DNA from: Sphaerisporangium fuscum
Lineage (GTDB): Bacteria; Actinomycetota; Actinomycetes; Streptosporangiales; Streptosporangiaceae
DNA length: 64,000 bases
Assembly: GCF_018531465.1 (NCBI RefSeq)
Contig: NZ_JAHDTF010000016.1
Location: forward strand, 124,001 to 188,000
Direction: 5' to 3'
Both the position numbers and the translations under genes were made by a program. Under the pieces are notes generated by a model. That model was not told the DNA's origin. It searched no databases and worked only from the letters and a program-made list of their open reading frames with translations. How positions within the stretch are numbered: position 1 is the first letter of the stretch; each line of letters begins with the position of its first letter. Below are positions 15,066 to 23,297 of the stretch, in pieces.

Positions 15066-16385
15066 ATGTCCAAAATAGGGATCGTCGCCGCCCTGGCCGC
15101 GGCGGCGCTGACACTCGCCGCCTGCGGCTCCTCGGGTTCGTCCGGATCATCCGGCTCCGGCGGCGGGGGCGCCTCCAACGAGCCCAGGACGCTGACGCTG
15201 TGGCACTACGAGGGCGCCACCAGCGCGATGGGCGTCGCCTGGGCCGACGCGATCAAGCAGTTCGAGGCGAGCCACCCGAACGTCAAGGTGAAGTTCGAGG
15301 AGAAGGGCTTCGAGCAGATCCAGAAGACCGCCTCCATGGTGCTCGGGTCCGACCAGGCCCCCGACATCATGGAGTACAACAAGGGCAACGCCACCGCGGG
15401 CCTGCTCTCCAAGCAGGGGCTGCTCACCGACCTCAGCGAGGAGGCCACCAAGCGGGGCTGGGACAAGCTGCTCAGCCCGAGCCTGCAGACCACCGCGAAG
15501 TACGACGAGCGCGGCGTCATGGGCGGCGGCAAGTGGTACGGCGTCCCGAACTACGCCGAGTACGTCATGGTGTATTACAACAAGGACGCCTTCGACAAGC
15601 AGGGCGTCAAGGTCCCCACGACGTTCGACGAGTTCACCGCCGCCCTCGACAAGTTCGCCAAGGCCGGCGTCACGCCCATCTCGGTCGGCGGCGCGGAGTA
15701 CCCCGCCCAGCAGATCATGTACCAGCTCGCGCTCAGCAAGGCGCAGCGTCCGTGGGTCGACGCCTTCCAGCTCTACAAGGGCAAGGTCGACTTCCACGGC
15801 CCCGAGTGGACCTACGCCGCCACCACCTTCGCCGACTGGGTGAAGAAGGGGTACATCAGCAAGGATTCGGCCGGCATCAAGGCCGAGGACATGGGCACCG
15901 CGTTCATCTCCGGCAAGTTCCCCATCATGATCTCGGGCAGCTGGTGGTACGGCCGCCTCAGCACCGACATCAAGAACTTCAAGTGGGGCACCTTCCTGTG
16001 GCCCGGCAACCAGATGAGCGCGGGCTCCAGCGGCAACCTGTGGGTGGTGCCCGAGAAGTCCAAGAACAAGGACCTGGCGTATGACTTCATCGACATCACG
16101 ATGAAGAAGGAGATCCAGAACAAGCTCGGCAACGCCGGCGGCGTCCCGGTCGCGGCCGACACCTCGGCCATCACCGACGAGAAGAACAAGGAACTGATCG
16201 AGAACTTCAACAAGCTCTCCTCCCAGGACGGCCTGGCGTTCTACCCCGACTGGCCCGCGCCCGGCTACTACGACGTCCTCGTGGCGGGCGTCCAGGAGCT
16301 GATCAACGGCAGCAAGGCGCCGGACAAGGTGCTGGACGAGATCGCCCAGCCGTACAACGACAACCTCGCCGACATCGGCAACTGA
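15066..16385 (+). CDS. Sugar ABC transporter substrate-binding lipoprotein
   Basis: A 439-residue family 1 solute-binding protein. The signal peptide ends in the lipobox LAAC with lipidated Cys20, followed by a Ser/Gly linker. The mature protein opens TLTLWHYEGATSAMGVAWADAIKQFEASHPNVKV, typical of oligosaccharide-binding proteins (SBP_bac_1). It works outside the membrane and delivers sugar to the permeases encoded next. GGAGAAAGAG precedes the ATG. No ATPase gene is nearby, so a shared MsiK-type ATPase encoded elsewhere is likely (established for actinomycete sugar importers; inferred here). Given the neighbours, xyloglucan oligosaccharides are the probable ligand. Confidence 0.92.
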   Translation: MSKIGIVAALAAAALTLAACGSSGSSGSSGSGGGGASNEPRTLTLWHYEGATSAMGVAWADAIKQFEASHPNVKVKFEEKGFEQIQKTASMVLGSDQAPDIMEYNKGNATAGLLSKQGLLTDLSEEATKRGWDKLLSPSLQTTAKYDERGVMGGGKWYGVPNYAEYVMVYYNKDAFDKQGVKVPTTFDEFTAALDKFAKAGVTPISVGGAEYPAQQIMYQLALSKAQRPWVDAFQLYKGKVDFHGPEWTYAATTFADWVKKGYISKDSAGIKAEDMGTAFISGKFPIMISGSWWYGRLSTDIKNFKWGTFLWPGNQMSAGSSGNLWVVPEKSKNKDLAYDFIDITMKKEIQNKLGNAGGVPVAADTSAITDEKNKELIENFNKLSSQDGLAFYPDWPAPGYYDVLVAGVQELINGSKAPDKVLDEIAQPYNDNLADIGN

Positions 16386-16394
16386 CACCGCCTG

Positions 16395-16499
16395 ACGGGG
16401 CCCGCCGGCCGGCGGGCCCCGTCCCGACAACGTGAAACACCTCGCGCGTAGAGGAGGGACGGCACAGCCGGCCGCCGCACGACCGGCGGCTCCCGTGCC
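16395..16499. terminator. Two hairpins between binding-protein and permease genes
   Basis: A perfect 28-bp palindrome (16395-16422, half-site ACGGGGCCCGCCGG) starts 10 nt after the binding-protein stop codon. A second structure pairs GCCGCCG (16471-16477) with CGGCGGC (16484-16490), and GGCAC (16461-16465) with GTGCC (16495-16499). Such elements after binding-protein genes usually stabilise the upstream mRNA or cause partial termination, so that the binding protein is made in excess. Confidence 0.6.
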
Positions 16500-16508
16500 G
16501 AACTAGTG

Positions 16509-17450
16509 ATGGCAGTACACGCTCCGGCGACCACGCCGGTGACGGCCGGCGTGCCCGAGCCGGCCCCGCGGATCAGGAGGGGCGCGGGGTACTGGGTCTA
16601 CCTGATCCCGAGCGCGGTGCTCTTCCTCGCGGTCGTCATCGTGCCGTTCCTGATGAACATCGGGGCGAGCTTCACCCGGTGGAACGGCATCACCACCCCC
16701 AGGTGGACCGGGTTCGACAACTACAAGCGCCTGCTGACCGACGAGACCTTCTGGTCGTCCTTCCAGCACAACGTCGCCCTGATCGTCGCGATGGCGATCG
16801 TGCCCACCATGATCGGCCTGGTCCTGGCCGCGGCCCTGTTCGACTACATCGGCAAGAAGTTCGGCCCCCGCACGGCGAGCGCGCTGCGCGCGGCGTACTA
16901 CCTGCCGCAGGTGCTTCCGGTCGCCGTCGCCGGCGTGGTGTGGGGCTGGATGCTGCACCCGTCGTACGGAGCGCTGAACCAGGTGCTCAAGGTGGTCGGC
17001 CTCGACGGGCTGGCGCAGAACTGGCTCGGCGATCCGGACATCGCCCTCGCGTCCGTGATGGCGATCATGGTGTGGTTCCAGCTCGGCTACCCGGTGGTGA
17101 TCTTCATGGCCGGGCTCCAGCGGGTCGACCCCTCGATGTACGAGGCCGCGGAGATCGACGGCGCCAACTGGTGGCAGAGGTTCTGGAACATCACGATCCC
17201 GCAGATCAGGCCCGAGATCTTCGTCGTGCTGCTGACCTGCACGATCGCCGCGCTGAAGGTCTTCGGACCGATCTTCGTGCTGACCCGGGGCGGCCCCGGC
17301 AAGGCCACCATCGTCCCCTCCTACTTCAGCTACCAGAACTTCTTCGAGAAGGCCAACGTCGGCTACGGCTCCGCCATCGCCACCGTGCTCGCGATCATCA
17401 TCGTGATCGTCACCTTCCTCTTCCTGCGGGTCCAGGAGCGCAAGTCATGA
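16509..17450 (+). CDS. Sugar ABC transporter permease (MalF/UgpA-like)
   Basis: A 313-residue membrane permease with six helices, starting with YWVYLIPSAVLFLAVVIVPFLM. The EAA loop that contacts the ATPase is EAAEIDGANWWQRFWNITIPQI. It pairs with the next permease to form the channel. The ATG at 16509 is used; a GTG directly before it is also in frame, and no strong ribosome site is visible. Its stop overlaps the next start (ATGA). Two hairpins separate it from the binding-protein gene, suggesting a lower transcript level than the latter. Confidence 0.92.
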   Translation: MAVHAPATTPVTAGVPEPAPRIRRGAGYWVYLIPSAVLFLAVVIVPFLMNIGASFTRWNGITTPRWTGFDNYKRLLTDETFWSSFQHNVALIVAMAIVPTMIGLVLAAALFDYIGKKFGPRTASALRAAYYLPQVLPVAVAGVVWGWMLHPSYGALNQVLKVVGLDGLAQNWLGDPDIALASVMAIMVWFQLGYPVVIFMAGLQRVDPSMYEAAEIDGANWWQRFWNITIPQIRPEIFVVLLTCTIAALKVFGPIFVLTRGGPGKATIVPSYFSYQNFFEKANVGYGSAIATVLAIIIVIVTFLFLRVQERKS

Positions 17451-18316
17451 CTTCCCTTCCGGTTCAGCAGGGCCACGTGCGCCCCCGCGTCCCCGGCGCC
17501 GGTCCGGGACGGTGGGCGGTGCTCGCCGCGCTCGTCGTCCTCGCCGTGGTGATGCTGCTGCCGTTCGTCATCGTCACGCTCAACGCCGTCAAGACCCCGG
17601 CGGAGTACTCGGGCGACGGCCCGCTGAGCCTGCCGCACGGCGTGTACCTCGACGGCATCGTCGACTTCTGGAACCGCGTCGACTTCGGCCGCAAGCTGTT
17701 CAACAGCCTCCTGATCAGCGCCTCGGTGGCCGTGCTCGCCGTCGTGCTCTCGGTGCTCAACGCCTACGCCCTCGGCATCGGACGGGTGCGGGGCCGGCTG
17801 TGGATCCTGGTGCTGTTCCTGGTGGCCAACACCCTCCCGCAGGAGGCCCTGGCCTACCCGCTGTACTACCTGTCCAAGCAGGTGGGCCTGTACGACAGCA
17901 AGCTCGCGGTGATCCTCATCTTCACCGTCGTCCAGGGGGCCTTCGGCACCTACCTGCTGTCGGCCGTGCTCACCGACTTCCCCCGCGAGATCATCGAGGC
18001 GGCCGCCATGGACGGCGCGGGCCGCTGGCGCATCCTGTGGCGCGTCGTCGTGCCGGTGAGCCGCCCCACCCTCAGCGTCCTGGCGATCTTCTTCTTCATC
18101 TGGACCTGGAACGAGTTCTTCCTGCCGCTGATCTTCCTGATCAGCAACGACAACCAGACCGTGCCGGTCGCGCTCGGCGTGCTCCAGGGCGACAAGATGA
18201 TGGACGCCACCATGTCCAGCGCCTCGGCCCTGCTCGGCATCATCCCCGCCGTCGCCTTCTTCCTGATCTTCCAGCGGACGCTCACCCGCGGCGTCACGGT
18301 GGGCGCCATCAAGTAG
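17447..18316 (+). CDS. Sugar ABC transporter permease (MalG/UgpE-like)
   Basis: A 289-residue permease with six helices, starting WAVLAALVVLAVVMLLPFVIV. The EAA loop is EAAAMDGAGRWRILWRVVVP and the C-terminus is GVTVGAIK, usual for this family. Its ATG overlaps the stop of the preceding permease by 4 bases, so the pair is translationally coupled. It acts as the second half of the membrane channel for the sugar importer. A 10-bp hairpin separates it from the GH3 gene. Confidence 0.93.
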   Translation: MTSLPVQQGHVRPRVPGAGPGRWAVLAALVVLAVVMLLPFVIVTLNAVKTPAEYSGDGPLSLPHGVYLDGIVDFWNRVDFGRKLFNSLLISASVAVLAVVLSVLNAYALGIGRVRGRLWILVLFLVANTLPQEALAYPLYYLSKQVGLYDSKLAVILIFTVVQGAFGTYLLSAVLTDFPREIIEAAAMDGAGRWRILWRVVVPVSRPTLSVLAIFFFIWTWNEFFLPLIFLISNDNQTVPVALGVLQGDKMMDATMSSASALLGIIPAVAFFLIFQRTLTRGVTVGAIK

Positions 18317-18325
18317 CCGCCCGGC

Positions 18326-18353
18326 GTTCGGCCGCGATCGGGGGCGGCCGAAC
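18326..18353 (+). terminator. Hairpin between permease and GH3 genes
   Basis: GTTCGGCCGC (18326-18335) and GCGGCCGAAC (18344-18353) form a perfect 10-bp stem with an 8-nt loop. It could end or attenuate the importer transcript before the GH3 gene. Downstream, 18379-18387 reads TCGAAACGC, which matches one half of the LacI operator found at 35137-35219; no second half is present. Confidence 0.5.
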
Positions 18354-18413
18354 CTCGCCCGGCGGCACCACCACCATCTCGAAACGCGTCATCTCACCTG
18401 ACCTGGAGGCGCA

Positions 18414-21377
18414 ATGTCCCTTCGAAGGCCCCTGAGCGCGGCGGCCGGGCTGGCCCTTGCCGTGGGCCTGCTCACCACGGCCCCCGCGCGCGCGGCCGAG
18501 GAGTTCCCCTTCCGCGACCCCAAGCTCCCCCTCAGCCAGCGCGTCGACGACCTGCTCGGACGGCTCACGCTGGACGAGAAGATCTCCCTGCTGCACCAGT
18601 CGCAGGTCGCGATCCCGCGCCTCGGCATGCCGTACAACAAGAACGGCACCGAGGCCCTGCACGGCGTGGCCTGGTCGAACGACGACAACAACAACTGGGC
18701 CCAGACCTTCGCCGCCGGCACGGTCTTCCCGCAGGCCGTCGGCCTCGCCAGCACCTGGGACCCGGAACTGATCGAAAAGGTCGGCTCGGCCGTCGGCGAC
18801 GAGGTGCGCGGCTACAACTCCGCCGACCCTGTGGTGTGGGGCACCCAGGTGTGGGCCCCCGTGGCGAACCTCCTGCGCGACCCGCGGTGGGGCCGCAACG
18901 AGGAAGGCTACTCGGAGGACCCGCTGCTCACCGGCGCCATCTCGACCGCGTACGGCAAGGGCCTCGAGGGCGACGACCCGCTCTACCTGAAGACCGCCCC
19001 CGTCATCAAGCACTACCTGGCCAACAACAACGAGTACCACCGCAGCGAGACCTCCTCCAACCTCCCGCCGCGCGTGAAGCACGAGTACGACGAGGCCGCC
19101 TTCAAGCCCGCGGTCTCCGCCGACGCGGTCACCGGCGTCATGGCGTCGTACAACCTGGTCAACGGCCGTCCCAACACCGTCAACCCCGACCTGAACGACG
19201 TCGTGCGGACCTGGACGTCCAAGGACCTCTACAACGTCAGCGACGCCTGGGCGCCGCACGGCGTCGTCCAGCTCGACCACTACTACGACACCGAGACCGA
19301 GGGCTTCGCCGCCACGCTCAAGGCCGGCCTCGACAGCTTCACCGTCGACGACAACAAGCCCGCCACGATGACCTCGCTCATCAAGGACGCGCTCGGCAAG
19401 GGACTGCTGACGGAGAAGGACATCGACACCGCCGTGCGTCACGTCCTGTCGGTCCGCTTCCGGCTCGGCCAGTTCGACCCGGACGGCGGCCCCTACGCCA
19501 AGATCACCAAGGACGTCGTCAACAGCGCGGCCAACCAGAAGCTCAACCGCGAGACCGCGGCCAAGGCCATGGTGCTGCTGAAGAACTCCCGCGGCACCCT
19601 GCCGCTCGACCCCGCCAGGACCAAGAAGGTCGCCGTCGTCGGCCCGCTGCAGAACACCCTGCTCAGCGACTGGTACGGCGGCAAGATGCCCTACAAGGTC
19701 ACCCCGCTCGACGGCGTCAGGGAGCGCCTCGGCGCGGGTGCGACCGTCACCGGCACCGACGGCCTCGACCGCGTCGCCTTCAAGGACGTCGCCACCGGCA
19801 AGTACATCACCGCCGGTGACGCCTCCACTCCCGTGGCCGAGTCCGACACCGCGCCCACCACGGCCTCCCAGTTCGACGTCACCGACTGGACCGACGGGGT
19901 GTCCACCCTGCGCAACGTCGGCACCGGCAAGCTGCTGACCGGCAACTGGGGCACCTTCCTCGCCAACTCCGACGTACCCGGCGGATGGTACGTCCAGCAG
20001 CAGTTCAAGCTGGAGAAGCAGGCCGACGGCACCTACCTCATCGCCTACGTGGGCTATGAGATCAACGAGGGCTGGTACTCGCCCGCCGACCCGTACGTGA
20101 CCGTGGGCGCCGACGGCAAGCTCGGCGTCGGCACCAAGGCGCAGGCCGCGCGCTTCACCAAGGAGGTCGTCTCCAGCGGAGCCCAGGCCGCCGCCGCCCA
20201 GGCCAAGGGCGCCGACGCGGCCGTCGTCGTGGTCGGCAGCGACCCGTTCGTCGCCGGCCGGGAGAACCACGACCGTTCGAGCCTGGCCCTCGGCCAGAGC
20301 CAGCAGGACCTCATCGCGGCCGTCAAGAAGGCCAACCCGAACACCGTGGTCGTCCTGGAGGACAGCTACCCGACCACGATGGAGAAGGTGCAGGACCAGG
20401 TCGACTCGCTCCTGTGGACCACCCACGCCGGGGCCGAGACCGGGCACGCCCTCGCCGACGTGCTCTTCGGCGACGTCGACCCCGCCGGGCGGCTCACCCA
20501 GACCTGGTACAGGTCGGACTCCTCACTGCCCGACATGCTGGACTACGACATCACCAAGACCGGCCACACCTACCTGTACTACAAGGGGGCGCCGCTCTAC
20601 TCCTTCGGCCACGGCCTGAGCTACACCACCTTCGCCTACCAGGGCCTCAAGCTGGACTCCGGCACCGTGCGGCCCGACGGCACCGTCCAGGCCACGGTCA
20701 AGGTCACCAATACCGGCCGCCGGGCGGGGGACGAGGTGGTGCAGCTCTACACCCACCAGCGGACCTCCCGGGTGACGCAGCCGGTCAAGCAGCTGCGCGC
20801 CTTCCAGCGGGTCCACCTCGCGCCGGGGGAGACCAGGACGGTGACGCTGTCGTTCAAGGCCGCCGACCTGGCGCTGTGGGACGTCACCCGTGACAAGTGG
20901 ACGGTGGAGAAGGCCGAGCACGACGTCATGGTCGGCGGCTCCTCCTCCGCGATCCGCCAGCGCACCACGCTCGCCGTCCACGGCGAGAAGATCCCGCACC
21001 GCGACCTGTCCGCGTCGACCCGCGCCGCCGACTTCGACGACTACAAGGGCGTCCTGCTCGTCGACGAGAGCAAGACCGCCGGCGACGCCGTGGGCCGGAC
21101 CCACACCGGTGACTGGATCTCCTTCAGGGACGCCGACCTGCGCGGCGGCGCGACCACCTTCACCGCCGGGGTGGCCGCCACCGCCGCCGGCAGGATCGAG
21201 GTCCGCCTCGGCTCGCCGTCCGGCAAACTGATCGGCACCGCCGACGTCCCGTCCACCGGCGACGTCTACACCTACACCACGGTGAAGGCGCCCCTGACGA
21301 AGGCCACGGGCGTCCACGACATCTACCTCGTCTTCACCGGCGACCTCCGCATCAAGGACTTCACCCTGACCGGCTGA
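18414..21377 (+). CDS. Secreted GH3 beta-glycosidase with inserted module
   Basis: A 987-residue glycoside hydrolase family 3 enzyme, probably a beta-glucosidase or beta-xylosidase. A cleavable signal peptide ends near APARAAEEF. The TIM barrel carries the substrate motif KHYLANNNEYHR and nucleophile Asp277 in YNVSDAWAP. The second domain is interrupted at about residues 442-583 by a module (GKYITAGD, GKLLTGNWG, LGVGT repeats) that resembles a beta-trefoil. GH3_C then resumes, with VVVVGSDPFVAGRENHDRSS. A fibronectin III-like domain (about 760-845) and a CBM6-like domain (about 874-987) follow. Export places it outside the cell, where it would trim glycan before import. A paralogue without signal peptide is at 35242. 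Confidence 0.88.
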   Translation: MSLRRPLSAAAGLALAVGLLTTAPARAAEEFPFRDPKLPLSQRVDDLLGRLTLDEKISLLHQSQVAIPRLGMPYNKNGTEALHGVAWSNDDNNNWAQTFAAGTVFPQAVGLASTWDPELIEKVGSAVGDEVRGYNSADPVVWGTQVWAPVANLLRDPRWGRNEEGYSEDPLLTGAISTAYGKGLEGDDPLYLKTAPVIKHYLANNNEYHRSETSSNLPPRVKHEYDEAAFKPAVSADAVTGVMASYNLVNGRPNTVNPDLNDVVRTWTSKDLYNVSDAWAPHGVVQLDHYYDTETEGFAATLKAGLDSFTVDDNKPATMTSLIKDALGKGLLTEKDIDTAVRHVLSVRFRLGQFDPDGGPYAKITKDVVNSAANQKLNRETAAKAMVLLKNSRGTLPLDPARTKKVAVVGPLQNTLLSDWYGGKMPYKVTPLDGVRERLGAGATVTGTDGLDRVAFKDVATGKYITAGDASTPVAESDTAPTTASQFDVTDWTDGVSTLRNVGTGKLLTGNWGTFLANSDVPGGWYVQQQFKLEKQADGTYLIAYVGYEINEGWYSPADPYVTVGADGKLGVGTKAQAARFTKEVVSSGAQAAAAQAKGADAAVVVVGSDPFVAGRENHDRSSLALGQSQQDLIAAVKKANPNTVVVLEDSYPTTMEKVQDQVDSLLWTTHAGAETGHALADVLFGDVDPAGRLTQTWYRSDSSLPDMLDYDITKTGHTYLYYKGAPLYSFGHGLSYTTFAYQGLKLDSGTVRPDGTVQATVKVTNTGRRAGDEVVQLYTHQRTSRVTQPVKQLRAFQRVHLAPGETRTVTLSFKAADLALWDVTRDKWTVEKAEHDVMVGGSSSAIRQRTTLAVHGEKIPHRDLSASTRAADFDDYKGVLLVDESKTAGDAVGRTHTGDWISFRDADLRGGATTFTAGVAATAAGRIEVRLGSPSGKLIGTADVPSTGDVYTYTTVKAPLTKATGVHDIYLVFTGDLRIKDFTLTG

Positions 21378-21401
21378 CCCTCCACCCCCTGCGTCCTCCC
21401 T

Positions 21402-21436
21402 CCGGCGCGGCGTTCGTCTCATCGGCGCCGCGCCGG
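21402..21436 (+). terminator. Terminator of the GH31-ABC-GH3 operon
   Basis: CCGGCGCGGCG (21402-21412) and CGCCGCGCCGG (21426-21436) form a perfect 11-bp stem with a 13-nt loop, 25 nt after the GH3 stop codon. Confidence 0.65.
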
Positions 21437-21659
21437 CCCATCGCCGGAGTCCATCGATGCGGTGACGACTGATTCCGCTGGTCGGCGAGGTCGTGCCTGC
21501 TCCTGTTCATGAGTGCCGGACGCCTCCACGGAGTCTGTGATTTCTCGCCCAAGCCCCTGGGCCACGCCTTACTGTTGGTAGCTGATTGACTGCGGAACGA
21601 CTGCAGAGTCGTCCTGACGTCGATGAGTCAGATCTGGCCAGGTGTCGCGAGGGGGCCCC

Positions 21660-22490
21660 ATGACCAAGATGATCGACATCGACCCGGAGGAGTCGCCGCG
21701 CGCCCGGTTCGCCTACGAGGTGCGCCGCCACCGGCTCGCGGCGAAGCTCACGCAGAAGCAGCTGGCCCGGCGCATCGGCTTCTCCACCAGCGCCGTGGCC
21801 ATGGTCGAGACCAACAGGTTCCGGCCGTCAGAGCGCTTCGCCGAACAGTGCGACCAGGTGTTCGCCCTGGACGGCGTGCTGGCCGGCCTGCACGCCGACG
21901 CCTGGCCGCCCCCGCCTCCCGTCCCCGCCCACTTCCGCGACTGGGCGATAGAGGAGCAGAGGGCGACGGCGCTGCGGTTCTGGGCTCCGCTCCTCGTCCC
22001 CGGCATTCTCCAGACGGAGAGCTATGCCCGCCAGGTCCTGTCGCGTCTCCCCGGGATCACCGGTGAGGAACTCGAGGTGAGGGTGCTGGCCCGGATGCAA
22101 CGGCAGGCGATCCTGTCGCGGGACAGCCCTCCTGTGGTCACCGCGCTGATCGACGAGGGGATTCTCCACCGTCCGGTCGGTGGCGCCCTGGTGATGCGCG
22201 AACAACTGGAGCATCTTCTGGAAATGGCGAGGCACCCCAAGGTGACCGTCCAGATCGTCCCTTACAGCGCCGAAGCGCTGTCCGGTCTGAACGGGGCCTA
22301 CACGATTGCCGAAATGCGCGGCAATCCGTATACGGTTCGTGTGGAGTCCCAGCCTTCGGGGCGGACGGTCACCGACAGGGGCACGATCGCCGACCTGGTG
22401 AACTGCTTCGACGCCGTCCGGGCAGACGCCTATCCGCAACACCTGTCCTGTCAGCTGATCGAGGAAGTGGTGAAGCAGAAGTGGACCTGA
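21660..22490 (+). CDS. XRE-family regulator with DUF5753 domain
   Basis: A 276-residue protein of a group very common in actinomycetes. The N-terminal helix-turn-helix (about 15-70) reads LAAKLTQKQLARRIGFSTSA. The DUF5753 domain follows, including LVPGILQTESYARQVL and the VTVQIVPYSAEA segment. The ATG at 21660 follows GAGGGGGCCCC; an upstream in-frame ATG at 21642 lacks such a site. Its stop overlaps the next gene, a DUF397 protein, by 10 bases. Related pairs regulate development or behave like antitoxin-type modules; which applies here is unknown. Confidence 0.9.
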   Translation: MTKMIDIDPEESPRARFAYEVRRHRLAAKLTQKQLARRIGFSTSAVAMVETNRFRPSERFAEQCDQVFALDGVLAGLHADAWPPPPPVPAHFRDWAIEEQRATALRFWAPLLVPGILQTESYARQVLSRLPGITGEELEVRVLARMQRQAILSRDSPPVVTALIDEGILHRPVGGALVMREQLEHLLEMARHPKVTVQIVPYSAEALSGLNGAYTIAEMRGNPYTVRVESQPSGRTVTDRGTIADLVNCFDAVRADAYPQHLSCQLIEEVVKQKWT

Positions 22491-22681
22491 GCGGTGCGCG
22501 ATGGCGGAAATCCAGCTTTTCCGGCAGCGACGGCGGTGAATGTGTGGAGGTGGCCTCCGGCCTGCCGGGAGCGGTGGCCGTGCGAGATTCCACCGATCCC
22601 GGCGGTCCTGTGCTGATCCTCGCTCCCGGCCAGTGGAAGTCGTTCCTCGACGGCGTCAAGGACGGCACGTTCGGCGCCTGA
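22481..22681 (+). CDS. DUF397 small protein
   Basis: A 66-residue DUF397 protein. The family core is visible as WRKSSFSGSDGGECVEVA, then VAVRDSTDPGGPVL and WKSFLDGVKDGTF. It starts at a GTG inside the end of the XRE/DUF5753 gene, with 10 bases of overlap, so the two are co-translated. DUF397 proteins often act as small partners of the XRE protein (BldB/WhiJ-type systems); the molecular role remains unclear. Cytosolic. Confidence 0.9.
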   Translation: MDLSGARWRKSSFSGSDGGECVEVASGLPGAVAVRDSTDPGGPVLILAPGQWKSFLDGVKDGTFGA

Positions 22682-22801
22682 CCCATGTCGCTCTGACAAG
22701 GGCCGTCACCGCCGCTCGGCCGCCGGCGTGGCCCGCCCGCCCAGGCGGGCCCGGAAACGGTCGACATCGATGACGGCGCGCTTCGCTTCCCGGACGTCTC
22801 G

Positions 22802-23245
22802 TCAGTGGCTCGCGTGCCCGATCAGCGTGGCGGCCACGGATCGGGCGCGCAGCATGGCGGTGCGGTCGCCGTCCACCACGACGCGGGCGTTGGCGCCGTC
22901 GATGAGCAGAAGCAGGGCGTAGCCCAGTTCGTCCGGCCGCGCCAGCCCCGCCTGCGCGGCGAGCTCCACCAGCGTCAGGCGCAGCCAGTTCTTGTACGCC
23001 GATATGACCTTGCGGGCCGGGTGGCCCTCGTCGGGCAGTTCCACGGCGGCGTTGGTGAAGGGGCATCCCCTGAACCCCCAGCGGCCGTGGCCCTGGGCGA
23101 GCCAGTCGAACACCGACAGCAGCCGTTCGGTGCCGGACCCGCTCGTCCGGGCGAGGAAGGCGGTCAGGGCCTCCTGCCGGGAGGCACGCCGGCGGTCCAG
23201 GACGGCGGCCACCAGGTTCTCCTTGGACCCGCAAAGCCGGCACAA
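22802..23245 (-). pseudogene. TetR-family regulator lacking its DNA-binding domain
   Basis: The frame encodes about 147 residues starting inside a TetR protein: GSKENLVAAVLDRRR is the end of helix 4 and beyond, and the ligand-binding domain is intact, with the FRGCPFTNAAVELPDEGHPARKV motif of AefR/ComR-type members. The helix-turn-helix (about 40-45 residues) that should precede GSKENL is absent. The upstream sequence does not encode it before the kinase stop codon 53 nt away, and the only start is a TTG. A deletion that joined the kinase gene to the middle of tetR is the simplest explanation. A non-DNA-binding protein may still be made. Confidence 0.7.
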
Positions 23246-23297
23246 GCCGCGAGGCTCAGGCGCGGCGGACGGACGGCCCGTGTCGAGGCGGCGGCTC

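Noticed and set aside
18379..18387. LacI operator in front of the secreted GH3 gene
   Set aside because: Only one half-site (TCGAAACGC) is present; the other half does not match, so it is mentioned but not called as an operator.
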